From positions 1-40,134 of IMG/VR virus record IMGVR_UViG_3300030382_001255: 40,134 bases of DNA; one strand, 5' to 3'. Source of the DNA: a virus. The notes under the pieces were generated by a model. It worked only from the letters and a program-made list of their open reading frames with translations. It was not told the DNA's origin and ran no database searches. Made by a program: the position numbers and the translations under genes. Of the stretch, positions 16,908 through 24,332 are shown in pieces; within the stretch, counting starts at the first letter, position 1; each line of letters starts with the position of its first letter.

Positions 16908-18470
16908 TTATTGTTCGGGTGTAGGTGGTTCTTCAGGAGGTTGCTTACTTGGATCCATCATGGGAGAACTAGCTAGTTGACCTAGTTGATCTGTCATGGA
17001 TTGGTTAGCTTGTGCCTCTTGTTGTTGTTGTGCTTCTTGTTGTAATTGTTGTTCTGATTTAACTAAGTTAAGAACATCTATTCCTTGGGCTGCTGCTAGT
17101 CGTTTGATGTATTCACTAGGATCAACAAACTTCATCAATGCCTCTGGTCCCATTGTTTGTGCAATGGTCCCTACAAATTGAGTAAGGCTTTCTCTATCTT
17201 GCCCTCTACCTAATGCGTTAACACCAGCTACGATCTGTGGTCTAACAATATCTTTAGGTATCTTAGGTAGTTGATTACTACGTTGAAGTATATGTAGTGT
17301 TCTGTCTAGATATGGAATAAGGAACTCAACTGTTAGCAGACTAAATAATCCACCAAGTTGTTGTTCTAATTCCAACTGAGTGAGGCGTACCTCTTCAGCT
17401 GTAGTGCGTTCACTTTGCCTGATATTCAGGATAAGGAAAGCATCACTAATTCTTCTTTCAATAGATTGAGCTTGTTCAGCGGCTGTTCTGAAATCAGCAG
17501 TCTTACCTACTTGTATAACAGCAACATCCTCTGGTCTGCCCTGTACGATTGCACCATTACCAGCTTCTGCAATAGTCTTTGGCTTAGTAGTAGAGCTAGG
17601 AGACACAAGGAAAATTACCTTACTGGCTGCACTTGCACCTTCCACGAGAGCTTGACTCAATCCTTCTAGTGATCTGATATCACCTAGGAATTCTTCGACC
17701 CTGCCACGACCATAGTCTTCTCCATCCACAGTATTAAATCTGAGGACAAGCCAGGGGCTAGTGTTTTTTGGAGCTGTACTCTTTGTGCCTTCAATGATTT
17801 TATCGAATGCTTCTTGATGCCAAGTCCAACGTCCACTTTTATCATCTATCTTGACGCAGGTATAAACTGCTACGTCTTTGTCATCAGTTCCATAGCCACC
17901 ATTTGTTTCATCCACAACTGAATTGGGAGTAGTTTCTGGTAGACCTAATAACTTGCGACTAATTAGTTCCTTTGTAACGATCTCTATGACGTTCCCGTTT
18001 CCATCTCGATTAACTACGAAACGGTTGAGGGGATAATGCTTGAGACCATCTTTACCCATAAAAATTAAAGCATTTCCAGATACAACTAGATGTTTTAATG
18101 CTTGGTTAAGTACTACTCTATCGCTAGAAGCATTGACGTAATCCATAACCATCCTTTCCATTTTGGCAAAGGTTAGGTCTAGTTCACTTCTTACTTCAGC
18201 AGGTAGTTCTTCACCTAGCTTGTCATCTCTAATTTGTAGCTTAAAAAATGTTGTCTGTGGTGGTAGAAGCGCAAGACCAAGCTTGGCACTTAAATTTACT
18301 ACCGCCTTAGCACCAACTGATTGCCAAGGTGTCCTTAGCGTTTTACGGTTGGTGTTTGTATCGTCTTTAACTAAATAAGGCAACGTAAGTTCTGAACATT
18401 CAACTGCTGTATCAAGGAACTGAGTACGATTTGAGGACAGTTGATTGTATCTTTCACGTGCTGTATTCAT
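16908..18470 (-). CDS. Portal protein (head-tail connector), T7 gp8-like
   Basis: A 520-residue protein with the T7-type portal pattern: N-terminal ARERYNQLSSNRTQFLDTAVE followed by LTLPYL, the VGAKAVVNLSAKLGLALLPP block near residues 52-71, and a Gln-rich C-terminus (QQLQQEAQQQQ). It forms the dodecameric ring through which DNA enters and leaves. The gene overlaps the preceding gp7.3-like gene by 4 bases (ATGA) and is followed directly by the scaffold. Length is close to T7 gp8 (536 aa). Confidence 0.95.
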   Translation of the reverse strand: MNTARERYNQLSSNRTQFLDTAVECSELTLPYLVKDDTNTNRKTLRTPWQSVGAKAVVNLSAKLGLALLPPQTTFFKLQIRDDKLGEELPAEVRSELDLTFAKMERMVMDYVNASSDRVVLNQALKHLVVSGNALIFMGKDGLKHYPLNRFVVNRDGNGNVIEIVTKELISRKLLGLPETTPNSVVDETNGGYGTDDKDVAVYTCVKIDDKSGRWTWHQEAFDKIIEGTKSTAPKNTSPWLVLRFNTVDGEDYGRGRVEEFLGDIRSLEGLSQALVEGASAASKVIFLVSPSSTTKPKTIAEAGNGAIVQGRPEDVAVIQVGKTADFRTAAEQAQSIERRISDAFLILNIRQSERTTAEEVRLTQLELEQQLGGLFSLLTVEFLIPYLDRTLHILQRSNQLPKIPKDIVRPQIVAGVNALGRGQDRESLTQFVGTIAQTMGPEALMKFVDPSEYIKRLAAAQGIDVLNLVKSEQQLQQEAQQQQEAQANQSMTDQLGQLASSPMMDPSKQPPEEPPTPEQ

Positions 18471-18844
18471 CCGCCTACAGGGGATAAAGTACTACCTATA
18501 TTGATACCACCTTGGTTTTGGTTGGTATTACCTAGTGTATTAGATATAACATCTGTACCAGGAGCTTGCTTAGATCCTAAGGTCTTTGCACCTAGTCTTT
18601 TTCTAAGTAGTGCAGCTTTAGCGTTTGCATTTCTTTCTGCTTCACTTATGCCTTCGTCTTCTTTAATATTAAGGTCTTCTCCACCTACTGATTGTTTAAC
18701 TTGCTTGGACATTAGTCCTCTAGCATGAGTGTCAGGTGGTTTTGGACCTCCTTTGTCTCCTCCTCCCAAGACTCTACCTACAAGCGCAGGTAGTATCATT
18801 GGTGCTAAGAATTTCAAAGCAGGTAAAAGGGCTGGTGGGCACAT
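18467..18844 (-). CDS. gp7.3-like tail assembly protein
   Basis: A 125-residue protein starting MCPPALLPALKFLAPMILPA, with an N-terminal hydrophobic helix (residues 4-25), a Gly/Lys linker and a C-terminus with ...RKRLGAKTLGS and GGINI. T7 gp7.3 ends in a similar basic patch and GGGINI, and lies just before the portal gene, as here. In T7 it is a virion protein needed for tail assembly and adsorption. An upstream in-frame TTG exists at 18949, but the ATG at 18844 overlaps the previous stop (TAATG) and is the better start. Confidence 0.65.
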   Translation of the reverse strand: MCPPALLPALKFLAPMILPALVGRVLGGGDKGGPKPPDTHARGLMSKQVKQSVGGEDLNIKEDEGISEAERNANAKAALLRKRLGAKTLGSKQAPGTDVISNTLGNTNQNQGGINIGSTLSPVGG

Positions 18845-19035
18845 TAGATTTCGTCCTCCATAATTGAGTTGATATATTCGATTACGCTGGCTTGACCAGC
18901 GCGGTACATAATTGATTCGATTGACTCTTTTGGGTGAACGGGTTTCCAACCGAAGTTTGCCTGCAGCCTATCTATTAGCTTATCCAACCTTTCGTTGTGT
19001 AGCTTAAGAGTACTGAGGGAGATTTGTGTTTGCAT
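18844..19035 (-). CDS. Hypothetical 63-aa protein, conserved-looking
   Basis: A 63-residue ORF (MQTQISLSTLKLHNERLDKL, then FGWKPVHPKESIESIMYRAGQASVIEYIN). It overlaps the RNR small-subunit stop by 32 bases and ends in the TAATG of the gp7.3-like gene. The amphipathic helices and spacing fit a small protein common to marine podoviruses between the RNR and portal genes; I recall no function. The ATG at 19035 is preferred over the TTG six bases upstream. Confidence 0.65.
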   Translation of the reverse strand: MQTQISLSTLKLHNERLDKLIDRLQANFGWKPVHPKESIESIMYRAGQASVIEYINSIMEDEI

Positions 19036-19726
19036 GTTCAAAAAAGGCTAGTGCTCTAGCTCTCTTGGTCATAGAAAATTCAGGTGCTTTGCCTTCATAC
19101 ATAAGTCGATCGCTAGCATCAGTCCAAAATTTTCTGTTTAAATATTTAGAGGTAGTGTTAGTACCTAGTGGTTCCATTATCCAGTTAATAGTTGCCTTTC
19201 TAAGACGGTCCAAAGAAGGACTATAAGATAAATCCAACTCCCGACATACAAGGCTATGACTACTTACGTGAACAACTTCGTCTCTTGAGATATCTGCCGA
19301 TACGGTCCTTAAACCAGCATCACCACAAAACCTAAAGAAAGGTAATATAACAAAGAAGATAGCTCGTTCACCCACAAGGGCTTTGAGTACTGTGTGATCA
19401 GGATGTTCAACCCAAGCATCTCTTAATTTAACTGCCTCCTCTTCAGCTTTTTTATTAACACCGATAGCGTCAGCACAGTAGCCTAATGCTAAATCATGTC
19501 TAGTTTCATCTTTTACATTATCTTCTAATAATGCTCTAGCGTTATCGGGAACGTCTTTTTTAAGTGCCTCTTTAATGAACTCACCAACTGGTAACTCCAT
19601 ATGGCGTATTGCGAGGGCACGTCTGATGGTTTCTTCACTTCCTTCTCTTAACTTTCCAGCAGTAGGTTTAACAGGACTCCATTTTCTCTTTTGAGAAAGT
19701 AATTTATCATAGGGGTTTTGTCTCAT
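19004..19726 (-). CDS. nrdB: Ribonucleotide reductase class I small (beta) subunit, no radical Tyr
   Basis: A 240-residue ferritin-like protein. Counting from the ATG at 19726, metal-ligand candidates are Glu74 and His77 in KDETRH, Glu120 in LVGERAIFF, and Glu150 and His153 in SRDEVVHVSSH, the usual E..H/E/E..H pattern. In classical beta subunits the radical Tyr lies four residues after the first His; here that residue is Leu81, so a stable tyrosyl radical is not expected at that place. This agrees with the reannotation of the P-SSP7 enzyme as an unusual class I RNR. The ATG overlaps the alpha stop (TAATG). With alpha it makes dNDPs or dNTPs for phage DNA synthesis. Confidence 0.85.
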   Translation of the reverse strand: MRQNPYDKLLSQKRKWSPVKPTAGKLREGSEETIRRALAIRHMELPVGEFIKEALKKDVPDNARALLEDNVKDETRHDLALGYCADAIGVNKKAEEEAVKLRDAWVEHPDHTVLKALVGERAIFFVILPFFRFCGDAGLRTVSADISRDEVVHVSSHSLVCRELDLSYSPSLDRLRKATINWIMEPLGTNTTSKYLNRKFWTDASDRLMYEGKAPEFSMTKRARALAFFEHANTNLPQYS

Positions 19727-21105
19727 TATTCTTGACAATCGCAGGTTATTGGCTCCTTTGTTTTGAGTATATCCTGTAAGTAATCATCAACTTCAGATTC
19801 TTCTATAGCTGTATATACGCTAGTCTTATCTTGTGTATTAGGCATTACTTGCAGGGAGTAATATAAGGATGTTTGAGGGGACCGAAGCCACTCTTCCACG
19901 AATTCATTGTCGTATTCCACAACATCACTCCAAGAGTTAAAGCTGTAGCCATGAAGAAGCCCTGTTTTATTTAACATATACATCAGTTGATCAGCCACCT
20001 TCTTATAGGCATCCCAACCAACCTCACTAGCAATTTCCACATCACCATATTCAAAGGTTTGTATTCCTTCGGTATCACTATCTCTATCTACTGTTCTAGC
20101 AATAGGTGGTGCTATCTCTGGAGTAGATGTGAATCCATCTAATCCTTTTGTCTTATAGGAACATGAGGCAGTAGGAGCTATAGCAAAAGCTCTATCCATC
20201 TTATTTAAGCGAGCTATATCAGCAGCACCGTGGATAGCTAAGTAAAGTTCTTTAGCTGCAATACCAGCCTTACCTTGTACCCATTCCCCTTTATTTACTG
20301 TCTCTAGTGCATCACCAAAATCTTTATAGGTGATTCCATTTTGTCTCAGGAAATTAGCTAGTCCAAGAACCCCGAGTCCAACTTGCCTATCAACTTTCGG
20401 GGAGAGGTACTCTCCTGTATTATCCACGCCTGTTCTGCTATGAAGTTCGCACAAACTGGACATACCTTCACTGAAAGCGAGGCGCAATTGTCCAATTTTA
20501 CAGGCACTGAGAGCGACATGCTGGAGCAAACACGTTCCTCGTGAGGGCAAGTAAACTTCGAGACAAACGTTTCCGTAGATTCTTTTTCCATCTTTAAATC
20601 TTATTTTGTTAAGCCAAATGTCTCCACTTCTAATCCCGTGGATGATGGCATCTCTGGTTTCATCTGTTGCAGATCTCCACTTTTCTTCATCAAGGTTGAT
20701 GCACCGTTTAATCCAGGGAAGTTCAGCTCTAGGAGCGCGCACGAACTCAATAACATCGGCGTGGTCAATATCAAGATGGGCAACAACAGCACCCTTTTTG
20801 AACCTCTGACCACCTCTTCTAAGTATTTCATTTAAGGTTGAGTAAATTTTGGCAAATGAGACAGGTCCGCTGGCTGTAAGCCCTTGACCATTGTCTGTTC
20901 CTCTAGGACGGAGTTTAGATAGATGTATCGCGCATCCTGCTCCTAGACGAAGAGCGTGAGAGACGAATCTCCACGATTTTTCAATTCCGTCTGGACCCTC
21001 CATCGAGTCTTCTACAACGAAGACGGTACATGATACAGGTAGACGTGATTCTGGATTGTCAATCCAATTTTGAACTCTTCCAGTTCGAGCTACTAATTCT
21101 GACAT
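19726..21105 (-). CDS. nrdA: Ribonucleotide reductase catalytic (alpha) subunit, class I cyanophage type
   Basis: A 459-residue RNR catalytic subunit, short for the family. Visible residues: Cys26 in RLPVSC, the catalytic C181-L-E183 in GNVCLEV, a second active-site Cys near 192, the phosphate-binding PTAS near 311, and a C-terminal C455-D-C457 for reduction by thioredoxin-like proteins. The Tyr415-Tyr416 pair in SLYYS is the radical relay expected of class I enzymes and argues against B12-dependent class II, as which this group was long annotated. No ATP cone is present. Coupled to the beta subunit by TAATG and preceded by MazG-like, so it belongs to a nucleotide module. Confidence 0.9.
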   Translation of the reverse strand: MSELVARTGRVQNWIDNPESRLPVSCTVFVVEDSMEGPDGIEKSWRFVSHALRLGAGCAIHLSKLRPRGTDNGQGLTASGPVSFAKIYSTLNEILRRGGQRFKKGAVVAHLDIDHADVIEFVRAPRAELPWIKRCINLDEEKWRSATDETRDAIIHGIRSGDIWLNKIRFKDGKRIYGNVCLEVYLPSRGTCLLQHVALSACKIGQLRLAFSEGMSSLCELHSRTGVDNTGEYLSPKVDRQVGLGVLGLANFLRQNGITYKDFGDALETVNKGEWVQGKAGIAAKELYLAIHGAADIARLNKMDRAFAIAPTASCSYKTKGLDGFTSTPEIAPPIARTVDRDSDTEGIQTFEYGDVEIASEVGWDAYKKVADQLMYMLNKTGLLHGYSFNSWSDVVEYDNEFVEEWLRSPQTSLYYSLQVMPNTQDKTSVYTAIEESEVDDYLQDILKTKEPITCDCQE

Positions 21106-21480
21106 TTAAACAAGGTGAGTTAAATTTGGTGGTTTGTAATTTTCGCCTTTAAGTACTTTTCCGTCTTCTCTGTAAATAGGCTTTCCATCCTCATCCAGTT
21201 TTGACATATTGCTTTGATGAATTAGACGTAAGGCTTCATCTAAATCCCATCCCATATTTATTGCATACTGAAAACATACATAAACAAGATCTCCTAATTC
21301 CTTTAATACATCAGCATGTAAATCAGGATTATTTCTATATAGTTGAGGTTCAACTTCTATGAATTCTTTAAATTCCTCTACGATCAGAGATTTCTGTAAC
21401 ATGCGTACTTCCGGACTCCGAGAATTTTGTGTCTGATACGCATTCCTGAACTCTTTTCCTTGTTCTGTATTCGATTTCAT
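21106..21480 (-). CDS. MazG-like nucleotide pyrophosphohydrolase
   Basis: A 124-residue all-alpha NTP pyrophosphatase-type protein. The metal-binding pattern is seen as EEFKE near residues 35-39 and KELGDLVYVCFQYAINMGWD near 60-79, followed by the typical IHQSNMSKLDEDGKP. Family members hydrolyse (d)NTPs to monophosphates; in cyanophages MazG proteins have been proposed to affect nucleotide pools or (p)ppGpp. The first 113 bases overlap the DUF3310 gene, but the N-terminal KEFRNAYQ fits the family, so ATG 21480 is kept. It ends next to the RNR alpha ATG. Confidence 0.75.
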   Translation of the reverse strand: MKSNTEQGKEFRNAYQTQNSRSPEVRMLQKSLIVEEFKEFIEVEPQLYRNNPDLHADVLKELGDLVYVCFQYAINMGWDLDEALRLIHQSNMSKLDEDGKPIYREDGKVLKGENYKPPNLTHLV

Positions 21481-21658
21481 TTGATAGGTAGTGGATGGCT
21501 TTTGATAGATCCTCTATGTCGTCGTCTTTATGACCTGCACGACATATATATTTGACTACATTTCCAAGGTGGTAATTTAACCCTTGATCTCTAATGAAAT
21601 CCCAGGGTTGAATATCTCCACGCTTGTAATGGTCTGGACCTTTAATTGTTGATTTCAT
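21368..21658 (-). CDS. DUF3310 domain protein
   Basis: A 96-residue protein from ATG 21658, chosen because AAAGGA lies 4 bases upstream; an earlier in-frame start would overlap the exonuclease more. The DUF3310 signature is clear: DHYKRGDIQPWDFI, then LGNVVKYICRAGHK and DLSKAIHYLSNEI. These proteins occur in many phages beside nucleotide or replication genes and are sometimes called putative nucleotide kinases without proof. The C-terminal 35 residues overlap the MazG-like gene in another frame and look unlike the core domain. Confidence 0.8.
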   Translation of the reverse strand: MKSTIKGPDHYKRGDIQPWDFIRDQGLNYHLGNVVKYICRAGHKDDDIEDLSKAIHYLSNEIEYRTRKRVQECVSDTKFSESGSTHVTEISDRRGI

Positions 21659-22379
21659 AATCCTTTGAGGGTGTCCATAGGATTGGCTCTTGCTTTTCGT
21701 AATCCCAATCATCTGTAGTTAGGATTCTTGCAAGTCTTGCATTAGCTAGAGCTGTTACTTCTGTAAAATCTTTTTCTGCAAAAGCTTCACATACTGTTTT
21801 CCAACTCCAACCTTTTTCTTTAAATAAGGCAGTCGCTCTCTTCACTCCAATACCAGGTACTCCGGCATAACCATCTGTATTATCACCTGCCATTGTCTGT
21901 ATTAGATGCCATTTAGCACCTTCTTCAGCAGTGATGAGTGTGGACTCTTCCATATTAAATAGTTGTCCAGGGATTTGTCTCATGTCCTTATCAGGACTAC
22001 AAATTACATTCCCTGGATTCTTTGTTGCGTAAACTCCCATGCCATCATCGGCTTCGAGAGTAGGCATAATTATTACTTCATACTCAGTCTTGAGTTGATT
22101 AATAACTCGCTTGTAGGCGCAGGGTTTTTTACGATTTCTGTGACCTTTATAGTCAGGTTTGATTTTCTTCCTGAAATTAATACTGTCACTAAAGAACAGA
22201 ATAATATCAGTACCATGTCCAAGCCTACTAGATATACGTTTAAGTTCGCGTTTAACACATCCGTAGGCTTCGGAGAATTTGCTAGTAACAACGATGACAT
22301 CATCGCCGAAGTCGATCTCTGATTCTGCGGCAGCACAGCATTTATAAACAATGAAGTCTGCATCAATTAATAATTTCAT
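21642..22379 (-). CDS. 5'-3' exonuclease, T7 gp6-like (FEN family)
   Basis: A 245-residue FEN/PIN-fold nuclease. Acidic metal-binding residues are visible in LLIDADFIVYK (Asp6, Asp8), FFSDS near 63, LEADDGMG near 107-114, SPDKDMRQIPG near 128 and the helix-hairpin motif AGDNTDGYAGVPGIGVKRA near 164-182. In T7 the homologue removes RNA primers and degrades host DNA to supply nucleotides. It sits after the DNA polymerase as in T7. The stop overlaps the DUF3310 start by 17 bases. Confidence 0.92.
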   Translation of the reverse strand: MKLLIDADFIVYKCCAAAESEIDFGDDVIVVTSKFSEAYGCVKRELKRISSRLGHGTDIILFFSDSINFRKKIKPDYKGHRNRKKPCAYKRVINQLKTEYEVIIMPTLEADDGMGVYATKNPGNVICSPDKDMRQIPGQLFNMEESTLITAEEGAKWHLIQTMAGDNTDGYAGVPGIGVKRATALFKEKGWSWKTVCEAFAEKDFTEVTALANARLARILTTDDWDYEKQEPILWTPSKDYEINN

Positions 22380-22382
22380 AAG

Positions 22383-23648
22383 TTAGTGGACCTCAGCCCA
22401 ATTCATCCCTGCCTTCGACTCTGCAGCGATGTTTACTCTAAGGTTGTAATATTCTCCTGCTTGTGCAGCAGATAATTCAAGTAAGAACTTGAGATCATCT
22501 ACATCTTTTTCTTCACATTCAAATTGTAATTCATCATGAATGAATGCAAGTTGTTTAGCAGTAGGTGGTAAGTGTTCATGTGTGATAAGCATCCAACGCT
22601 TCGCCAAAACGGCTGAAGATCCTTGGATTAAATAGTTTAATGCTTTGTGTTGACTTTCGACGATGAGGGTTCTTCCGTCGATAGCCAAGATCTTGCCTGT
22701 AGTAGACCGCTCCTTAACAGCCGATAACAGCTCTGCCAATCCAGGGATGGCTTTGATGAAGGCGGCACGAACTTCCTTTCCCTTAGCTTTTGCTTTAGTT
22801 CTAGGTAGTTGCTTATCAACTGAGCATCCGATTTTTTCATCTCCAGCTCCATATAAAAATGCGTAGGTTACTGTCTTAACTTGTTTACGAGTGATCCCGA
22901 TCTTGTCAGCGTTCGTCTGATGGATGTCTCCATTGAGAAGCACCTCTGCATATCTACCTCCGTCATATCTGCCGAGATAGTGAGCAAGCATCCGTAACTC
23001 CACACCGCTAAGATCAGCACCAACCATTCGTAGACCTGGACTAGCCAGGAATAATTTCCTGAATCTTTCATCACTAGGCGTCTGCCCTAAATTCGGCTTA
23101 CGATGGGCACATCTAAATGTGTTCGTAGCTACTGAACAGTGATGATGAATTCGACTAGACGTCGTACATAGCTTGTTCCATGCGTTCACGCCTTCCGAGA
23201 TCATCCCCAATTTCTTGGTAATATCTAGACATTTCAGAAACAACAGAGCTATCTCCGATCCAATATCCTTCAATACAATCTCGTCGATTACTGGCTTCTT
23301 TGTCTTGGAGCTTTTTAATTTGGGAATCCAGCCATAATGTGTCTGTAGAATCCATGCAATATGATCTCTTGATGTTGGGTTAAGTTCTTTTAGTCTTTGT
23401 AACTCTGAACCTTCGACATATCCGAGTGTCCTGTTATCTCGTTTAGGAGTGAACAACGATCCGCCAATGAGAGGGTGTTTGTCTCGAAGTATTTTAGTAA
23501 GGTGTTCCAGTTCTCCTCTGAGAGTTTGTTCAAGTTCCCATGAAGATTTTTCATCAAAGTACCATCCATGAATTTCCTGTTGTGTAAGTATGTTTGCGAC
23601 TGAATGCTCTAAAGCAAGCCAGTCAGATAGGGGTGAAAGTGGTCGCAT
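22383..23648 (-). CDS. DNA polymerase, family A polymerase domain, separate ORF
   Basis: 421 residues from ATG 23648 holding the whole polymerase core: motif A MVGADLSGVELRMLA, motif B RKQVKTVTYAFLYGAG and motif C FIHDELQFE. The residue equal to E. coli Pol I Phe762 is Tyr, a variant linked in the literature to virulent phages. The exonuclease domain is in the preceding ORF, in the +1 frame, with a 40-base overlap. No ribosome binding site is seen before the ATG, which favours a frameshift or coupling over independent initiation. The two ORFs together are about 610 residues, near the size of marine podovirus polymerases, and lack room for the T7 thioredoxin-binding loop. Confidence 0.9.
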   Translation of the reverse strand: MRPLSPLSDWLALEHSVANILTQQEIHGWYFDEKSSWELEQTLRGELEHLTKILRDKHPLIGGSLFTPKRDNRTLGYVEGSELQRLKELNPTSRDHIAWILQTHYGWIPKLKSSKTKKPVIDEIVLKDIGSEIALLFLKCLDITKKLGMISEGVNAWNKLCTTSSRIHHHCSVATNTFRCAHRKPNLGQTPSDERFRKLFLASPGLRMVGADLSGVELRMLAHYLGRYDGGRYAEVLLNGDIHQTNADKIGITRKQVKTVTYAFLYGAGDEKIGCSVDKQLPRTKAKAKGKEVRAAFIKAIPGLAELLSAVKERSTTGKILAIDGRTLIVESQHKALNYLIQGSSAVLAKRWMLITHEHLPPTAKQLAFIHDELQFECEEKDVDDLKFLLELSAAQAGEYYNLRVNIAAESKAGMNWAEVH

Positions 23649-24145
23649 AATTTTGTTGTTACGGCTACATCTTGTGCGCAATATCTCTCCATCTCAGGAG
23701 ACCATTCTTGCCAATCAGTTGTTTTTCCAAACGCACCTTTGTATTCGTTGAGGCGATGACCCCATGCCTCTAAGCTATGACGACCAAGTAATTGGAGAGG
23801 CATATGCTTTAGCAAACCTCTATCATTTCTTTTGTAATCTATTTCTAAAAGGTTTGGATGAAAAAGACGTGATAAAAGCAGAGTGTCAACAACAACAGCA
23901 CTGGTAGAGAAAAAATGGTAGATCCCACGAATAGCTGGTAAATCAAAACCGATAATGTTGTGCCCGACAATAAAATCTGCACAAGCCAAGCGGGATAACC
24001 CCTCAGTGATTGAATACTTGTTATCACCACGTTCGTCATTAAATGTTTCAATTGCATCTGTTTCAGATTCATATATACAAAGACAATGGACTCGTGTTAG
24101 ATCACGTAGTAATCCATTTGTCTCAAGGTCAAATACGGCGATCAT
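23609..24145 (-). CDS. DNA polymerase 3'-5' exonuclease domain, separate ORF
   Basis: 178 residues from ATG 24145, which has GGAGA just upstream; a longer TTG start is less likely. Exonuclease motifs are complete: Exo I MIAVFDLETNGLL, Exo II VGHNIIGFDLPA and Exo III YCAQDVAVTTKL. In T7 this is the N-terminal domain of gp5. The ORF stops at 23609, 40 bases beyond the polymerase ATG. The residues after the frame change in the next ORF (SDWLALEHSVANILTQQE) continue naturally from HFHPYL, so the two look like one gene broken by a single shift at a C4 run. Confidence 0.88.
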   Translation of the reverse strand: MIAVFDLETNGLLRDLTRVHCLCIYESETDAIETFNDERGDNKYSITEGLSRLACADFIVGHNIIGFDLPAIRGIYHFFSTSAVVVDTLLLSRLFHPNLLEIDYKRNDRGLLKHMPLQLLGRHSLEAWGHRLNEYKGAFGKTTDWQEWSPEMERYCAQDVAVTTKLCDHFHPYLTGLL

Positions 24146-24332
24146 TTCTCCAAGTGAATGTCTTATCAACAAACTTGGATCTTTCGATTGCTTCTTTTGT
24201 TGGTGGGTGAGGTTTATTTATATTCTTTTGCCAATGTGGCACGAATTTTTTCTGTTGTTCTTCGTATTCGTACCACGGATGTTCGTATTGTTCAAAAATC
24301 TGTGGACGGGTTGAACTCTTCTTCAGCTTCAT
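24129..24332 (-). CDS. Hypothetical 67-aa protein between helicase and polymerase
   Basis: A 67-residue ORF from ATG 24332 (MKLKKSSTRPQIFEQYEHPW), rich in Lys, Trp and Tyr. It overlaps the primase/helicase end by 41 bases and the exonuclease start by 17 bases. T7-like phages carry small genes between 4 and 5; this one has no recognised family. The tight overlaps at both sides and lack of a competing reading frame favour a real gene. Confidence 0.55.
   Translation of the reverse strand: MKLKKSSTRPQIFEQYEHPWYEYEEQQKKFVPHWQKNINKPHPPTKEAIERSKFVDKTFTWRNDRRI

Noticed and set aside
18845-18949. Longer form of the gp7.3-like protein starting METRSP
   Set aside because: It needs a TTG start and overlaps the 63-aa gene; the ATG at 18844 is coupled to the previous stop.
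20358-20831. Minus-strand ORFs inside the RNR alpha gene
   Set aside because: Shadows of nrdA in another frame with no recognisable domain.
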